Source: Campylorhamphus procurvoides (lineage: Eukaryota; Chordata; Aves; Passeriformes; Dendrocolaptidae). From it: a stretch of 64,000 nt of DNA. Made by a program: the position numbers and the translations under genes. Location of the stretch: NCBI GenBank assembly GCA_013396655.1, contig WBMV01004760.1:2239767-2303766 (forward strand), in the 5' to 3' direction. The notes beneath the pieces are model-generated. The model had not been told where the DNA came from. It worked only from the letters and a program-made list of their open reading frames with translations, and searched no databases. This document shows positions 1 through 11,006 of the stretch, in pieces (the first letter of the stretch is position 1; every line of letters starts with the position of its first letter).

Positions 1-188
1 CCCAGTCCTGAGCCACGGGAGACACAAGTGGTCCTGTCAGGCTCCCCGCTGCCTCAGCGAGCAGGACAAGCTGGCACAGCACAGCACAGCACAGTAGGAT
101 GCCAGGGTTGCCATCCTGGCACCACAAACCCAGTGGGCTGCATCAGTCCCAGCTGGGTCCGGGGCTGCGCTCACCCATCACACCTTAC

Positions 189-396
189 CCGGCAGGTCGA
201 TGGCCACGGCTCGGTAGCCGTTCTCGGCCAGCGTGGCGAGCGTCCCCACCTGCAGCCAGGTGTCGGAGGAGAAGCGGATGCCGTGCAGCAGCAGCACCGT
301 CAGCCTCGGCGGCGCCTGGGCTGGCTCAGCTCGGCGGTAGAACAGGGTCTGTCCCTGCACGGTGACGGTGCTCTCGGAGAGCTGCGGGGTGGCCAT
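189..396 (-). CDS. ABHD14B: ABHD14B first coding exon (partial gene)
   Basis: This is the N-terminal coding exon of ABHD14B, a small cytosolic and nuclear alpha/beta hydrolase known as a protein lysine deacetylase (CCG1-interacting factor B family). The ATG at 396-394 opens a protein beginning [20 protein letters not shown]. It continues through [13 protein letters not shown] (the oxyanion-loop HG of the fold) to [10 protein letters not shown], which closely matches the human protein. The exon ends after CCGG at 189, before a GTAAGG donor, in phase 1. The same boundary is used after IDLPG in ABHD14A, as expected for paralogues. The nucleophile exon and the C-terminus lie beyond the left edge. 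A longer in-frame start at 486 exists, but the 396 start fits the family length. The gene is head to head with ABHD14A, so the two probably share promoter sequence. Confidence 0.9.
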
Positions 397-837
397 GCCT
401 GCGTCGGGGGGCTGTTCCTGGGGGCGAGGGGTGGCAGTGGGAGGGGTGACGCGCCTTGCCCAGGCACAGGGGGCTGGGGGGGTCACACCGGCATCACCCT
501 CACTGCGGGGGCATCCTGGGGCCGCTGATGTGCCAGGCGGGCTCCCGGGACCGCCCGTGCCTCAGTTTCCCCGCCGGCCCTTACCTGCGGCTCCGTGCCC
601 CGCTCGCCTCCTCCGCGCTCCGCGGGATGCGGGAGCCGCGCCGTGGGGACAAAGGCCGGCTGGGCGTGGGGAGCAGAGCGGCGGCACCGCCTCACCGAGC
701 GCAAGGTCCGGGGCGGCCCCGGGAACGGCGGCGGAGCCGGGACGGGACGGGCCGAGCTGGGCTGAGCCGTGCCGGGCTGAGCCCTGCCAAGCACAGCTGA
801 GCGGTACCCGAGCTCTACCGAGACAGGCAGAGCCCAA

Positions 838-1032
838 CCCGGGTCCTGCCGAGCCTAACCCGGACTTTACTGATCCAAATCCGGGCTTTGCCGAGCCTAA
901 TACGAGCTTTGCCGAGCCCAGCCTGGGTCATGCCGAGCCCGACCCGAGCTTTGCCGAGCCCAGCCTGGGTCATGCCGAGCCCGACCCGGGCTTTGCCGAG
1001 CCCAACCCGGGCTTTGCCGAGCTCTACCTATA
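838..1032 (+). repeat. 21-bp minisatellite, CCGAGCCCAACCCGGGCTTTG type
   Basis: Degenerate head-to-tail units of 21 bp, each starting CCGAGCC and ending CTTTG or GTCATG, run from about 838 to the contig join at 1033. The period equals seven codons, so a long open frame with a repeating AEPxPxF heptad appears. It is a by-product of the period, not a gene. A second block of the same family fills the small contig at 1519-1677. Confidence 0.85.
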
Positions 1033-1365
1033 NCGAGCCGTACCGAGCTTTGCCGAGCCCGCTCCGAGCTCTGCCGAGCCAGGCCGAGCCCTTGACGAAC
1101 GGAGCCGAGCTCTGCCGAACCCCACCGATCCCCGCCGAGCCCCGCCGAGCCCCGGCCGGCCCGGCNCAACCCGGGCTTTGCCGAGCTCTACCTATACAGG
1201 CTCGGCCCCCGCCGTTCTGTGCCGAAGCTCCGCCGTGTTCCCCGAGCCCGTGCCGGGGGTCGGGGCTGCCCTCCCCGGTCCGGAGCCGGCAGTGCCGCGC
1301 GGTGCCGCCAGGGGGAGCCCCTGGGCGGGCCGGAGGCGCGGGCTGGGCCGGGACCGGGATCGGAA

Positions 1366-1517
1366 TCGGGATTGAGATCGGGAGCGGCGACTGGGAGCGG
1401 GATTGGGAGCGGGGCCGGGATCAGGGATCGGGATCGGGGATCGGGACCGGGACCGGGACCGGGCTCTGCCCGTCCCGCAGCGGTGGCGCTGGGGGCCCGC
1501 AGCCCCGCGCCCGCTCT
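1366..1517 (+). repeat. 152-bp direct duplication, left copy
   Basis: These 152 bases (TCGGGATTGAGATCGG to CCCGCGCCCGCTCT) recur identically at 1679-1830. The left copy ends exactly at the single N at 1518 and the right copy starts exactly after the single N at 1678. That is the signature of two contigs with unmerged overlapping ends rather than a biological duplication. Confidence 0.9.
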
Positions 1518-1678
1518 NAAACGCGAGCGTTTCCGAGCCCAACCCTGGTCCTGCCAAGCCCAGTCCGGGCTTTGCCGGGTCAAAGCCGGGACCTGCCGAG
1601 CCCAAAACGAGCTTTACCGATCTCAACCCGAGTTTTGCCGAGCCCAACCCGAGGTTTGCCGAACTTTCCCGAGACAGN

Positions 1679-1830
1679 TCGGGATTGAGATCGGGAGCGG
1701 CGACTGGGAGCGGGATTGGGAGCGGGGCCGGGATCAGGGATCGGGATCGGGGATCGGGACCGGGACCGGGACCGGGCTCTGCCCGTCCCGCAGCGGTGGC
1801 GCTGGGGGCCCGCAGCCCCGCGCCCGCTCT
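1679..1830 (+). repeat. 152-bp direct duplication, right copy
   Basis: This is the second identical copy of 1366-1517. It lies directly upstream of the ABHD14A start codon at 1852 and continues into the first exon, so this copy is the one attached to the gene. Confidence 0.9.
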
Positions 1831-1851
1831 CCTTCTCCATCGGGAGCGGAG

Positions 1852-3269
1852 ATGCTGCTGGCCCGCGGCCGCCTGGGGCTGCTGCTCCTCGGGGCGCTCC
1901 TCGCCTTCCTCCTGTACCTGCTGCTGCCGGGGCAGCGCTCCCGGCCTGCCGACGGGCAGCGGGGCCGGCGGGCGGCCAACAGCACGGTGAGGGCAAGGCT
2001 GGCTGCGGGAGAGACCCCCGTCTTCTACAGGGAGGTTCCTTCGGGGACTGCCGGGCTCAGCAGGTGCGTCAGCCCGGCCTCGGGTGTGCCATCGGGGCTG
2101 CCATCGCCAGCCCTCCTGGCAGCTGGATGCTGCAGGCGTGGCAGCCTCCCTGAACCCTTTCCCACCTGTCTTCCCCCCCGCAGGCCTGATGTCCTGCTCC
2201 TGCACGGCCAGGCATTCACCTCCAAGACGTGGGAGGCCCTGGGCACGCTGGCAATGCTCGCTGGAGAAGGCTACCGTGCAGTCGCAATAGATCTGCCCGG
2301 TAGGACCATGGCACTGTGCTAAGCTGATACCTCCGGACAGCTCCAGACTATCACCTCAGCCACTGCTGGGCTCTGGAGTCCTTTAGGGAGGGCTCTGGAT
2401 AGGTAGCAGTGATCCTTGGGGCAATGTGCCTGGGTTCTGGCTCTGTTGCGGGGTGTTAATCTCCATCACTTGGTGAGGCTGGTGTGTGGCTGGGGCTGTG
2501 CAGCCACAGGGGCTTGATCAGGTGCCCATTTTTTGTCATTGAACCTTGGCAGGGGGAGAGCACTGGAGGCTGCACAATGCCCCCTGCCCACCCTGTGCCC
2601 TCTTCCCCATACCAGGCTATGGGGATTCGCCCTCGGCAGAGACAGTGGTGACGGCGCAGGGCCGAGTGGCTTTCCTGGACCATGTTCTCCAGAAGCTGGG
2701 CATGCAGAGGCCCATTCTCATCAGCCCCTCCATGAGTGGCCGCTTTGCCCTGCCCTTCCTCCTGGTGCAGGGGGACCGGCTGTCCGGCTTTGTGCCCATT
2801 GCACCCGTGGGCACCAAGGACTACACTGCTGAGCAGTACCGGCGTGTCCAGGTGAGGGGGGTTCTTGGGCTCCTGGGGGGCTCTCCAGGGTGCTGGCTGT
2901 AGGGAGGCATGGAGGGTGACCCTGTTTAGGAGGACCTGTGCCCCCCAGCTCATGGTGGAGGTGGCGCCTGCCTCCCCTTGGATTTGCAGCCCCCCATGGT
3001 GATGGATGGAGGTGGGCACAGCCCGGGGGAAGCAAAGTGGCCATTTACCCCTCTGACAACCATTCTGTTTTTCTCTCCCTACCAAGACACCCACCCTGAT
3101 CCTGTATGGTGACCGTGACACAGGCCTGGCTCCCCAGGCCCTGCAGAACCTCCAGCACCTCCCTGAGCATCAAGTAGTTGTCCTGCCTGGTGCTGGCCAT
3201 GCCTGCTACCTGGACAAGCCTGAGGACTTCCACCGGGCCCTGCTGGGCTTCCTGCGCCGGCTGAAGTGA
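1852..3269 (+). CDS. ABHD14A: ABHD14A, alpha/beta hydrolase domain protein 14A (4 exons)
   Basis: A complete single-pass alpha/beta hydrolase of 248 aa. Exons are 1852-2063, 2184-2299, 2616-2851 and 3087-3269; every intron is GT-AG and all phases agree. The N-terminus ([19 protein letters not shown], about residues 7-26) is a signal anchor, as in mammalian ABHD14A, and is followed by an NST glycosylation site. The hydrolase core shows VLLLHGQAF (oxyanion region), ISPSMSG carrying the nucleophile near Ser148 in the SxSxS form used by ABHD14A/B, YGDRDTG with the acid near Asp199, and [11 protein letters not shown] with the base near His226. The family's physiological substrate is not settled. 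It is divergently arranged with ABHD14B and lies just upstream of ACY1, as in mammals. The start is chosen because the anchor follows directly. Confidence 0.93.
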
Positions 3270-3445
3270 GCACCGCTCCTCCCTGCCGAGCAGAGGACAG
3301 TGGCTGGGGCATCTGAGGAACCGGGAGGCACAGCTGCTGCTGGTGAGGGGTGCTGTCCCCTGTTGAGGCGCCCCCAGGGCGGCGGGGGTGAGGACTGGAT
3401 GTGTCCCTTCCTGGCAGGACACGGTGTCGCCTGCCGGGAGCCAAA

Positions 3446-3451
3446 TAAACT
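3446..3451 (+). promoter_or_regulatory. ABHD14A poly(A) signal AATAAA
   Basis: A canonical AATAAA lies 177 bp after the ABHD14A stop codon and gives a short 3' UTR. Confidence 0.75.
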
Positions 3452-3499
3452 GATGCTGCTCTGCTTCCCTGCGTGTGTCCCCAAGCGCTGCGGGAGCTC

Positions 3500-4706
3500 C
3501 CCGGGCTCCATCCCCATCTCCCTGCCTCCAGTGTGGGGCTTTTTTGTTGCCTGCAGCCCGCCCCTGCCGCGCTGCCCGCTCCTCCCCTGCCCGCCCCCTG
3601 CCCGTGCCGCCGTCGGGGCGGAGCGGAGCGGAGCGGGGCNCCCTAACCACAGTATCCAGCAGCCCTATGCCCTCTTGCCCCTGCAACCCCTGCACCCCAA
3701 TACTGCAACTGCTGCATCCCTAGCCACAGTACCCTGCAGCCCCATGCACCCCCATGCACCCCCATGCACTCCTAACCATAGCACCCTGCCCTTTGCTTCA
3801 CCTCTCAGGCTTCCTAACCACACTGTTCCTGCTTCCCTACCCATGGAACTCTGCACTCCCTACAACTCTAAGCATGGTGTCCCTGCATCCCAACTGCAGT
3901 ACCCCTGCACCCCACTGTGCCCCCTTCCTGCACCCCATCTGTGGTGCCCCTATACCTCACCTGTGCCCCTTTGCACCCCCAGCCACGGTACCCTTGCACT
4001 ACTAACTACAGTCTCACTGCACCTCTCATAGCCTCTCTGCACCCTCTGCTCCCATACTCCTCCAGTGTTCCCTTTCACCCGTCCTGCTGTACTCCTGAGT
4101 ACCCCTAAGCACCCCACATCCTCCTGCTCCTCCAGCGGCTCAGCACCTCTCAAGCAGCTCCCCCAGTAGCCTGTCACCCTAGTGTGGTCCCCCAGACCCT
4201 CTGTCCTCTGTAAGCACTCAATTCCCTTTTACCAGCCCCATTTTCCTGCACCTCCAGCACCTTTCCTTGCAGCTGTCCTGCACTGCTCAAGCAGTCAGTG
4301 TCCCCCTTTCCTTACCTTCCCTGTCTGCACTCCTCAGCATCCCTGGCTAATCCCAACTACCATGTGCCCCCTGCCCTACACACCCTTCTTCCCCCTATGG
4401 CCCCCTTCACCTAGCTGCTGCCTTTTCCTGGGTCTCAACCCTGGCCTGGGCATCACAGCCTGCCCTGGCATTGTGTTTGGGGCAGGAACATGTGCTTTGG
4501 GGGAAGAATGACAGCACAGTATGGGGGGCACACCCCATCCAACCCTTCCCCAAGTGGGGGGGATTTCTCCCATGGTGGCAGTGTCCCAGGACTTGCATGG
4601 GGCAGACCTTTGCCCTGTCTCACTTCGGTTTCTGTGACGACCGAGCTTGCCTGCGGACTTTGGAGGGGCCGGTGGGTGATTAACCATCTTGCCACTCTTC
4701 CCCCAG
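3500..4706 (+). other. ABHD14A-ACY1 intergenic region and probable ACY1 promoter
   Basis: Positions 3545-3639 are extremely GC-rich (CCCGCCCC and GGAGC repeats) and probably belong to the ACY1 CpG promoter. A single N at 3640 marks a contig join. From 3641 to about 4330 the plus strand is a C/T-rich degenerate repeat built from phrases such as ACCACAGTACCCTGCA and CCCCATGCA, including three near-perfect CCCCCATGCA units at about 3743-3773. No coding exon was found. An acceptor at 4705-4706 precedes the ACY1 start by 24 bases, so ACY1 must have an upstream untranslated exon in or near this region. Confidence 0.55.
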
Positions 4707-4730
4707 AGCTTTGCAGCCCCAGTCCCAGAC

Positions 4731-7700
4731 ATGGCACCCGGGAAGCCCGGGAAGAGCGCGGGGGCCTCGGAGAACTCCTCAGTTACACTTTTCCGGGAGT
4801 ACCTGAGGATCGACACTGTCCACCCCAAACCTGACTATGGTGAGGATGAGGGGCAGGAGGGGGAGCCACATGGGGATCTGGCAATGTGGGTTTGCAGTCT
4901 GGTCTTTGGACCCAAGTGCCCAAGTCCTGTGCTGGGGCTGTTTTGATCATGATATTAAGGAGCAAACTCCTTTGTGCCTTATCTCTACTGGTGCCTTTGG
5001 TTGGGGCAGGGATGTCGTGAGTGCACCCAGAGCTGCTGTTTGCTCCCTCCAGCCCCATGCCCCTTGATCTCCCTTCCCATGCTGCCCTGGCTCTGGGACA
5101 GATGAACTCCTCCCATGTAGATCTCCTTCTGTTAACATTTATGTTCTCCCGCTAAAGTAGATTGAGATTTTTTTATTGGTGGGCTGTTCACAAAACTCCA
5201 CTGGAAGACCATTCCCCCGAACTCAGCCACTTTATTTTTTCATATTCCCCAAGTCCCCGGCCCAAAGGGATAGCAATGAGCTATTCCTGTCCCTGCTCCT
5301 GGCCACCTCTTGTGCCCAGGACCTCCATCACCTGCCCTCTCTGGTCACCTCTTTCCTTGGCTGGGGAACTTCACAGAGCCTTGGGGGCTCTGGGGAGTTA
5401 CAAGAAGAGGGGAGGGAGACCCTGATGTAACTCCGGGCATCCCCACTCTTCTCCAGATGCCGCTGTCCGGTTTCTGGAACGTGTTGGCACCGACCTGGGC
5501 TTGGCCTGCCAAAAAGTGGAGGTGAGCAAAGCAAGGAATCACTCCAGTCCAGCTGTCCATCCATCCACCTGCACCTGGGTCCTCAGTGACCAGGCTGTTC
5601 CTCTTTCTGCATCCCAGAGCTGGGCAGGAGTGAATCCCCTCTGCCTGTAATCCTCTGATGACCCAAGCCCTTCCTTAAGCCAGTATTCTGGCTGCTCCCT
5701 GCTGACCTTTGCAGCCGCCTGAGCTATGATTAGCTGGGGACCTGGCAGGGTTACGTTGGCTGGGGCTGTCCTTCCTGCTGGGCACCGGCTGTCCTAGGGG
5801 ATTCCCAGGCACCAGGGGGAGATGCTGCGTTTGTCTTCCCTCCTCTGAATTGTAGCCAGGTCTGGCACCTGCAGCCAGGCTCTGGGCATGCAGGCATGCC
5901 TGCTCCTGCTGCCTGCCCTCTCAGAGAAAGGGGTGACCTGCCAGGTGGCATGCAGAAATTTTTCCCAAGCTGATACTTTTTGGCTCCAGTCCACCACTCG
6001 AAGCACCTCTGTCCCCATCCTGGACCATGGTGACATTCTGCCTTCACCCCACAGGTGTGCCAGGGCCGCGTGGTGCTGATCCTGACCTGGCAGGGCACAA
6101 ACCCCCGCCTGCGCTCCATCCTCCTCAACTCCCACACTGATGTTGTGCCCGTCTTTGAGGTGCTGGGACAGGGCGAGGGATGGGATGGGCATGGTGGGGA
6201 GGACAGGGGGGCAGGAGCTTGGGAGCTGGCACTTGCTGTGCCCCTCTGCTACCATGGCTGCTCTCCCCCACAGGAGCACTGGACCTACCCACCCTTCGAG
6301 GCTGTTAAGGACTCACAAGGCAACATCTACGCCCGTGGTGCCCAGGACATGAAATGTGTCTCCATCCAGTGAGTGGATGACTGTGCCCACTGGCTGGGCA
6401 AGGCGCTGGTGGCCTCTGAGTGATGCAGGATGGGATGCAGCCATCACCAGGGTTGCTGAGGCTGAGAGTGCCACCCCTTGACTCACCCTGAAGTGTCTCA
6501 GAGCACATAAGCCGCTCTCCTCCATGATGACCAGACATTACTTTCCCCCTGCAGGTACCTTGAGGCCATCCGGAGGCTGAAGGCAGAGGGAAAGTCTTTT
6601 GCCCGCACCATCCACCTCACCTTTGTGCCTGGTGAGTCCCCAGGCTGTCCCCTCTTGGGGGCACAGAAGGGGCTGGCAGCTGGGTGATGCTCTGGAGTTT
6701 CCTATGGTGTGGCAGCTGGGCACCCCCTAACAGGATCTCCAGATTTTGAGCTCTAGCTCAGGGCTGGAGAGGTTTCTATGTTCAAGGACATCTGATGGCA
6801 TGCAAGCTGGCATGGAAGGAGGACTGGGAGGTGGTGGGCTGGGGGATGCCCCAGTTCCTTCCTCCATGTTGGGCTCTCCCCTGCAGATGAGGAGGTGGGC
6901 GGACACAAGGGCATGGAGATGTTCGTGCAGCGCCCGGAGTTCAAAGCACTCAACGTGGGCTTTGCCATGGATGAGGGTGAGTGGTGGTAGGGCTGGCACA
7001 AGGGTTTGTTTCCTCTTGGCACACACCCTGACAGTATCCTTTGGGCACTGGCACACAGCACATTTTCAGGCACCCCTATGGGGGATCCTTTCCCTGGAAA
7101 ATGACCCATGTGGTGTCAGCCTGGAGAGGAAATGCTGCCAGGGCAGAGCAGGAGGGGGCACATCATGGCACCCTTGTGGCCCACTGACCCCCTATCTGTG
7201 CCCACCACAGGTCTGGCCAGCCCCTCCGACACCTTCAGTGTCTTCTATGGCGAGAGGAGCCCATGGTGTGAGTACCTGTGTGCCCAACGCCCCATCCCTG
7301 GCTCTGCTGGCTGCTGGGATGCTGGTGCTATCCTGGGCTTGCTGCTCAACATTTCCCTTTGTCCCCACCTATTCCCCTCTATCCCCACCTTTATCCCACA
7401 GGGATAAAGGTGAAGTGCATGGGTAGCCCCGGGCATGGGTCCCGCTTCATCAGCAACACAGCAGCCGAGAAGATGGTAAGAGAGGGGGTGCACCCTGTAC
7501 AACCCCCGTGCCACTCCTGTGCCTAGCCAGGCACCTGCCCACAGGGCTGATCCTCACCTGCTGCCCTTCCTTCCCCAGCACAAAGTCATCAACTCCTTTC
7601 TGGCCTTCAGGGAGAGCGAGAAGCAGAGGTAGGAGATGGGCAGCAGTAAGGCTCTAGCTTCAGTTTGGTCCATGAAGGGAGTCGTTGGGATCCCAAGCCA

Positions 7701-8926
7701 GGCTCTGATCCAGTGCTGCCACCCTGTGCCTCACTTTCCTCATTTGGGGTGATGGTGCACTTTTGGAGCACTTTTCTTCCAGCCCAAATGTCAGAGAGTG
7801 ACTCTCCTTTGTGTCCCCCGAGGCTCAAGTCTGACTCAAGCCTGACCTTGGGTGATGTCACCTCGCTCAACATGACCATGCTGGAAGGAGGAGTCTCCTT
7901 CAACGTGGTGCCCTCTGAGATGGCTGCCAGCTTTGACATCCGTATCCCACCCACTGTGGACCTGAAGGTGGGCACCACGCCAGCCCCACCCAGGAGGGGA
8001 GTAGGATCTGGGATACCCAGCTCACACCCCTCCTCTGGTCTCTGCTTCAGGCCTTCGAGGAGCAGGTGGCCACATGGTGCCGGGGTGCTGGGGATGGTGT
8101 CACTTATGAGTTTCACCAGGTGAGGGGTCTCAGGCACCTGGGCACATTGTGCCTGTCTCTCCCCTGCCAAGTGCCCACCCACTTGTCCTTTACCTGCCTT
8201 CTCCCTCCATCAGAAATGCATGGACCAACACATCACCTCCACTGAGGAGTCGGACCCGTGGTGGAAGGCCTTCAGTGGGGTCTGTAGGGACATGTGAGTA
8301 GTGTCCCCAGGAAGAGCAGGACCCTGGTAGGGACATCCTCTGGTGGGAGTCAGGTGGTCCCCAGGGGTCTCTGGGGTCATGGCAGGGGTTGGGGTGGGGG
8401 GCCCTGTGCTTTGCCAAAGCATCTCCCTTGTGCCCCTCACCAAAAGGGATGGGATTGAGTGTCCTGCACGACTGAGGGACCTTCTGGGCACAGTCTCTTT
8501 GCCCATGGGGTGTCAGGGGGACAGGGGACCTGGCTGTCCCCATGCCCATGCTGACACATGGTGTCACTTGTTAGGAAACTGCAGCTGAAGCTCGAGATCT
8601 TCCCGGCTGCCACCGACAGCCGCTACATCCGAGCGGTGAGTGCAGTGCCCACCTGCCCATGGGTCCCCCATTCAGGGGGAGACCTGCAGTCCCAAGCAGG
8701 AGCCTTGTCCAGGTGGAGGGGGAGCATCTCCAACCCTCACCCCATTCCTCCCCATCTGCAGGCTGGACATCCTGCTATTGGCTTCTCACCCATGAACCGC
8801 ACCCCAGTGCTGCTCCACGACCACAATGAGTTCCTCAATGAGCAAGTCTTCCTGCGGGGCATCGAGATCTACGCCCGCCTCCTGAGTGCCCTGGCCTCGG
8901 TGCCCCCACTGCCCGCCGAGGGCTGA
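4731..8926 (+). CDS. ACY1: ACY1, aminoacylase-1 (14 coding exons)
   Basis: A complete 413-aa M20-family zinc amidohydrolase that hydrolyses N-acyl-L-amino acids to free amino acids in the cytosol (human protein about 408 aa). Coding exons: 4731-4839, 5457-5521, 6055-6159, 6274-6368, 6555-6631, 6887-6976, 7211-7267, 7402-7475, 7579-7628, 7823-7967, 8051-8119, 8214-8293, 8575-8635, 8762-8926. All introns are GT-AG and phases join without frameshift. Metal and catalytic motifs are intact: [10 protein letters not shown] (His near 85), GAQDMK (Asp near 118), FVPDEEVGG (catalytic Glu near 152 and ligand Glu 153), AMDEG (Glu near 180) and LLHDHNE (His near 378). The dimerisation-domain segment PGHGSRF and the [12 protein letters not shown] motif are also present. 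The start follows an acceptor at 4706 and aligns with the family N-terminus. Confidence 0.96.
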
Positions 8927-9318
8927 GTGCCTGGCGAGGGGCAGGACGGGGCGTGCCAAGCAGCAGGATGCAAGGCTTTAACAAGGGGGCAGGGGCTGGG
9001 CTCAGCAAACGCCTGCCAGTGTACTGGGGATGCAGATGGCATCATGCCACTGTTGGCTGTGTTCAAGGCTGGCCTGAGGGTGGTGCCCGAGGAGTTGTGA
9101 CCCCCTTGCCCATGTGCCAGCAGAGCCTTGTGTCCAGGTGCCTCCAGCCAGTTTCCTGGTGTCGACAGTGCCTCTCACTGTGCCACCTCTGGCTGCACTT
9201 GCTGGGTGGTGAGGGGCTGGCCAGTGCCCTGCTCTGCCTGCCCGCACCTTGTCCTGCCTCCCTGCCTGCTTGCCAGGGGAGCTGGGGCCAAATGCCACCT
9301 GCCCTCCCTGTGCAAGTC

Positions 9319-9324
9319 AATAAA
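9319..9324 (+). promoter_or_regulatory. ACY1 poly(A) signal AATAAA
   Basis: AATAAA follows the ACY1 stop by about 390 bp and is followed by a T/G-rich stretch (TCTGTCTGTCTGTCCGTCC at about 9357-9375), the usual downstream element. Confidence 0.7.
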
Positions 9325-9375
9325 TCTCCTTTGTAAGCACAACCAGGAGCAAGGTGGTCTGTCTGTCTGTCCGTC

Positions 9376-10687
9376 CATGGTGCTGCCTGTGGGGTCTCAC
9401 CCTAGCACCACTGATTTCCTTGCTCAGTGGGGTCAGATGGGGTGCTCCTGTTCCCACGGGTTCATTGGGCTGGGGGGCAGCAGTGCATGCAGGATCCTGC
9501 CCAGGCAGGCTGTGGGGCCTCTGCTCCCAATCAGCCTCAGGGGGTCGGTGCTGGGCTTCATCCTGCTCCTTCCCTCCCGCCCTCCATCAGCTCCTGCCGC
9601 TCCCCCAAGCCCTCGGGTCTGGGCAGGCAGTGTGCGGGTCTGGGCAGGCACCGCTGCTTATCTGCCAGAGCTGCCCCTGGCTACATCACCTCCTTGCTCA
9701 TTCCCAGCTCCACATAGCTCCCCAGCACCCAGGAGTGCAGGATCTGTCCCAGCCACGCTGTTCCTTGGGGAAACTGAGGGCTCACTGAGTGAACTGGGGT
9801 GGTTTTACGGTGCTTGGGGGATTGGCAGAGGTGTTTCATTACAAAAGGTCGAGGTGAGCCAGGGGCCCCCAGGCCTCCTGACGTCCAGTTTAATTAAAAC
9901 AGCTGCTGGAATCCTTGGAGGGCTGACTTGTGCTGGTCAGGGAGAAGGGATGAGGTTGGTGGGAATGGAGCACTGAGGGAGAAGCCAGCAGGAACTTTGC
10001 TCCTTCCTCTCTATCCAGCACAGGGGAAAATCCAAGGCTTTTGGTTGAGACACACACCTGTCCGTCCACTGAATTTCCCAGGGGAAGTCGGTGTGTGTTC
10101 TCTGATCTCTCACAAGACCATGTCCCCAGACCTCGCAGCCCTAGGGGAGGATGGCGTGGGAGTGCTGTGGGTACTGTGGGGTCCTTGCTGGCCAGGATCC
10201 CTCCTCAGGGTGTCCCTTTGCAGGGACACAGTGGTGCATCCCCTGCCCCTGTGGGTGCACCAGGGCTGCGTGTGGCACCCTGTGCCCCCCCTCAGTCCTG
10301 CTCAGCCCCCTTCCCCAATCGTCCTGCTGTCTCCAGCTTGCCTAGCACTGAGATGGGACCTGACAGCTGGGTGCTTGCTGGTGCTTGGAGATTACTCTAC
10401 GTTCAGCATCTTTCTTGAGGGGCATGTCTGTGTCCTCTCTCCTCCTCCAGGAGGGCAAGGCTGGAAGACCCCAGCTTCCCTCCCTTGCTCCCCATGCTCA
10501 GGGGTTGGCAGGTTCACCTTTTTGGGGAGGGGGCTGCAGTAAAGCATAAAGCACTTGTGACAGGGGACACTTTGGGGACGTGCGGAGTTCTCGGGGTCCC
10601 TTCGGGCGATGGGGCCGTCCCCACGCGCATCCCCACGGGCCCTGGGGATGGGAGACGGCGGGGCCGGGGCGGGGCGGGCCGGGGCGG
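9376..10687. other. ACY1-SEMA3G intergenic, left part
   Basis: No coding exon recognised. The sequence is GC-rich single-copy DNA rising to CpG-dense sequence at the gap edge (10560-10687). A small AT island (TTTAATTAAAACAGC at about 9890) stands out. Long translated frames here lack splice-site support and family similarity. Confidence 0.5.
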
Positions 10688-11006
10688 NNNNNNNNNNNNN
10701 NNNNNNNNNNNNNNNNNNNNNNNNNNNNNNNNNNNNNNNNNNNNNNNNNNNNNNNNNNNNNNNNNNNNNNNNNNNNNNNNNNNNNNNNNNNNNNNNNNNN
10801 NNNNNNNNNNNNNNNNNNNNNNNNNNNNNNNNNNNNNNNNNNNNNNNNNNNNNNNNNNNNNNNNNNNNNNNNNNNNNNNNNNNNNNNNNNNNNNNNNNNN
10901 NNNNNNNNNNNNNNNNNNNNNNNNNNNNNNNNNNNNNNNNNNNNNNNNNNNNNNNNNNNNNNNNNNNNNNNNNNNNNNNNNNNNNNNNNNNNNNNNNNNN
11001 NNNNNN
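10688..11006. other. Assembly gap (319 N) in CpG-rich sequence
   Basis: The gap is flanked on both sides by G/C-rich repeats (GGGGCGGGGCGGGCC on the left, GGTGGGTGGGTGGG on the right). Such CpG islands are often lost from bird drafts. It is a candidate location for the SEMA3G promoter and signal-peptide exon. Confidence 0.9.

Larger units (their letters stand above)
397..1851. promoter_or_regulatory. GC-rich bidirectional promoter interval ABHD14B/ABHD14A
   Basis: This 1.45-kb interval separates the divergent ABHD14B and ABHD14A start codons and is very rich in G, C and CpG, as expected for a shared CpG-island promoter. No TATA box was picked out. The interval also holds a 21-bp minisatellite (about 838-1032 and 1519-1677), a CGGGATCGGGA-type simple repeat (about 1360-1460, repeated at 1672-1775) and four single-N contig joins. 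Its true length is therefore uncertain. Untranslated exons of either gene may lie here but cannot be placed. Confidence 0.55.

Noticed and set aside
362..1375. Long open frame with an AEPNPGF-type heptad repeat
   Set aside because: It is caused by a 21-bp minisatellite and crosses contig joins. There are no splice or start features, and codon use is dictated by the repeat.
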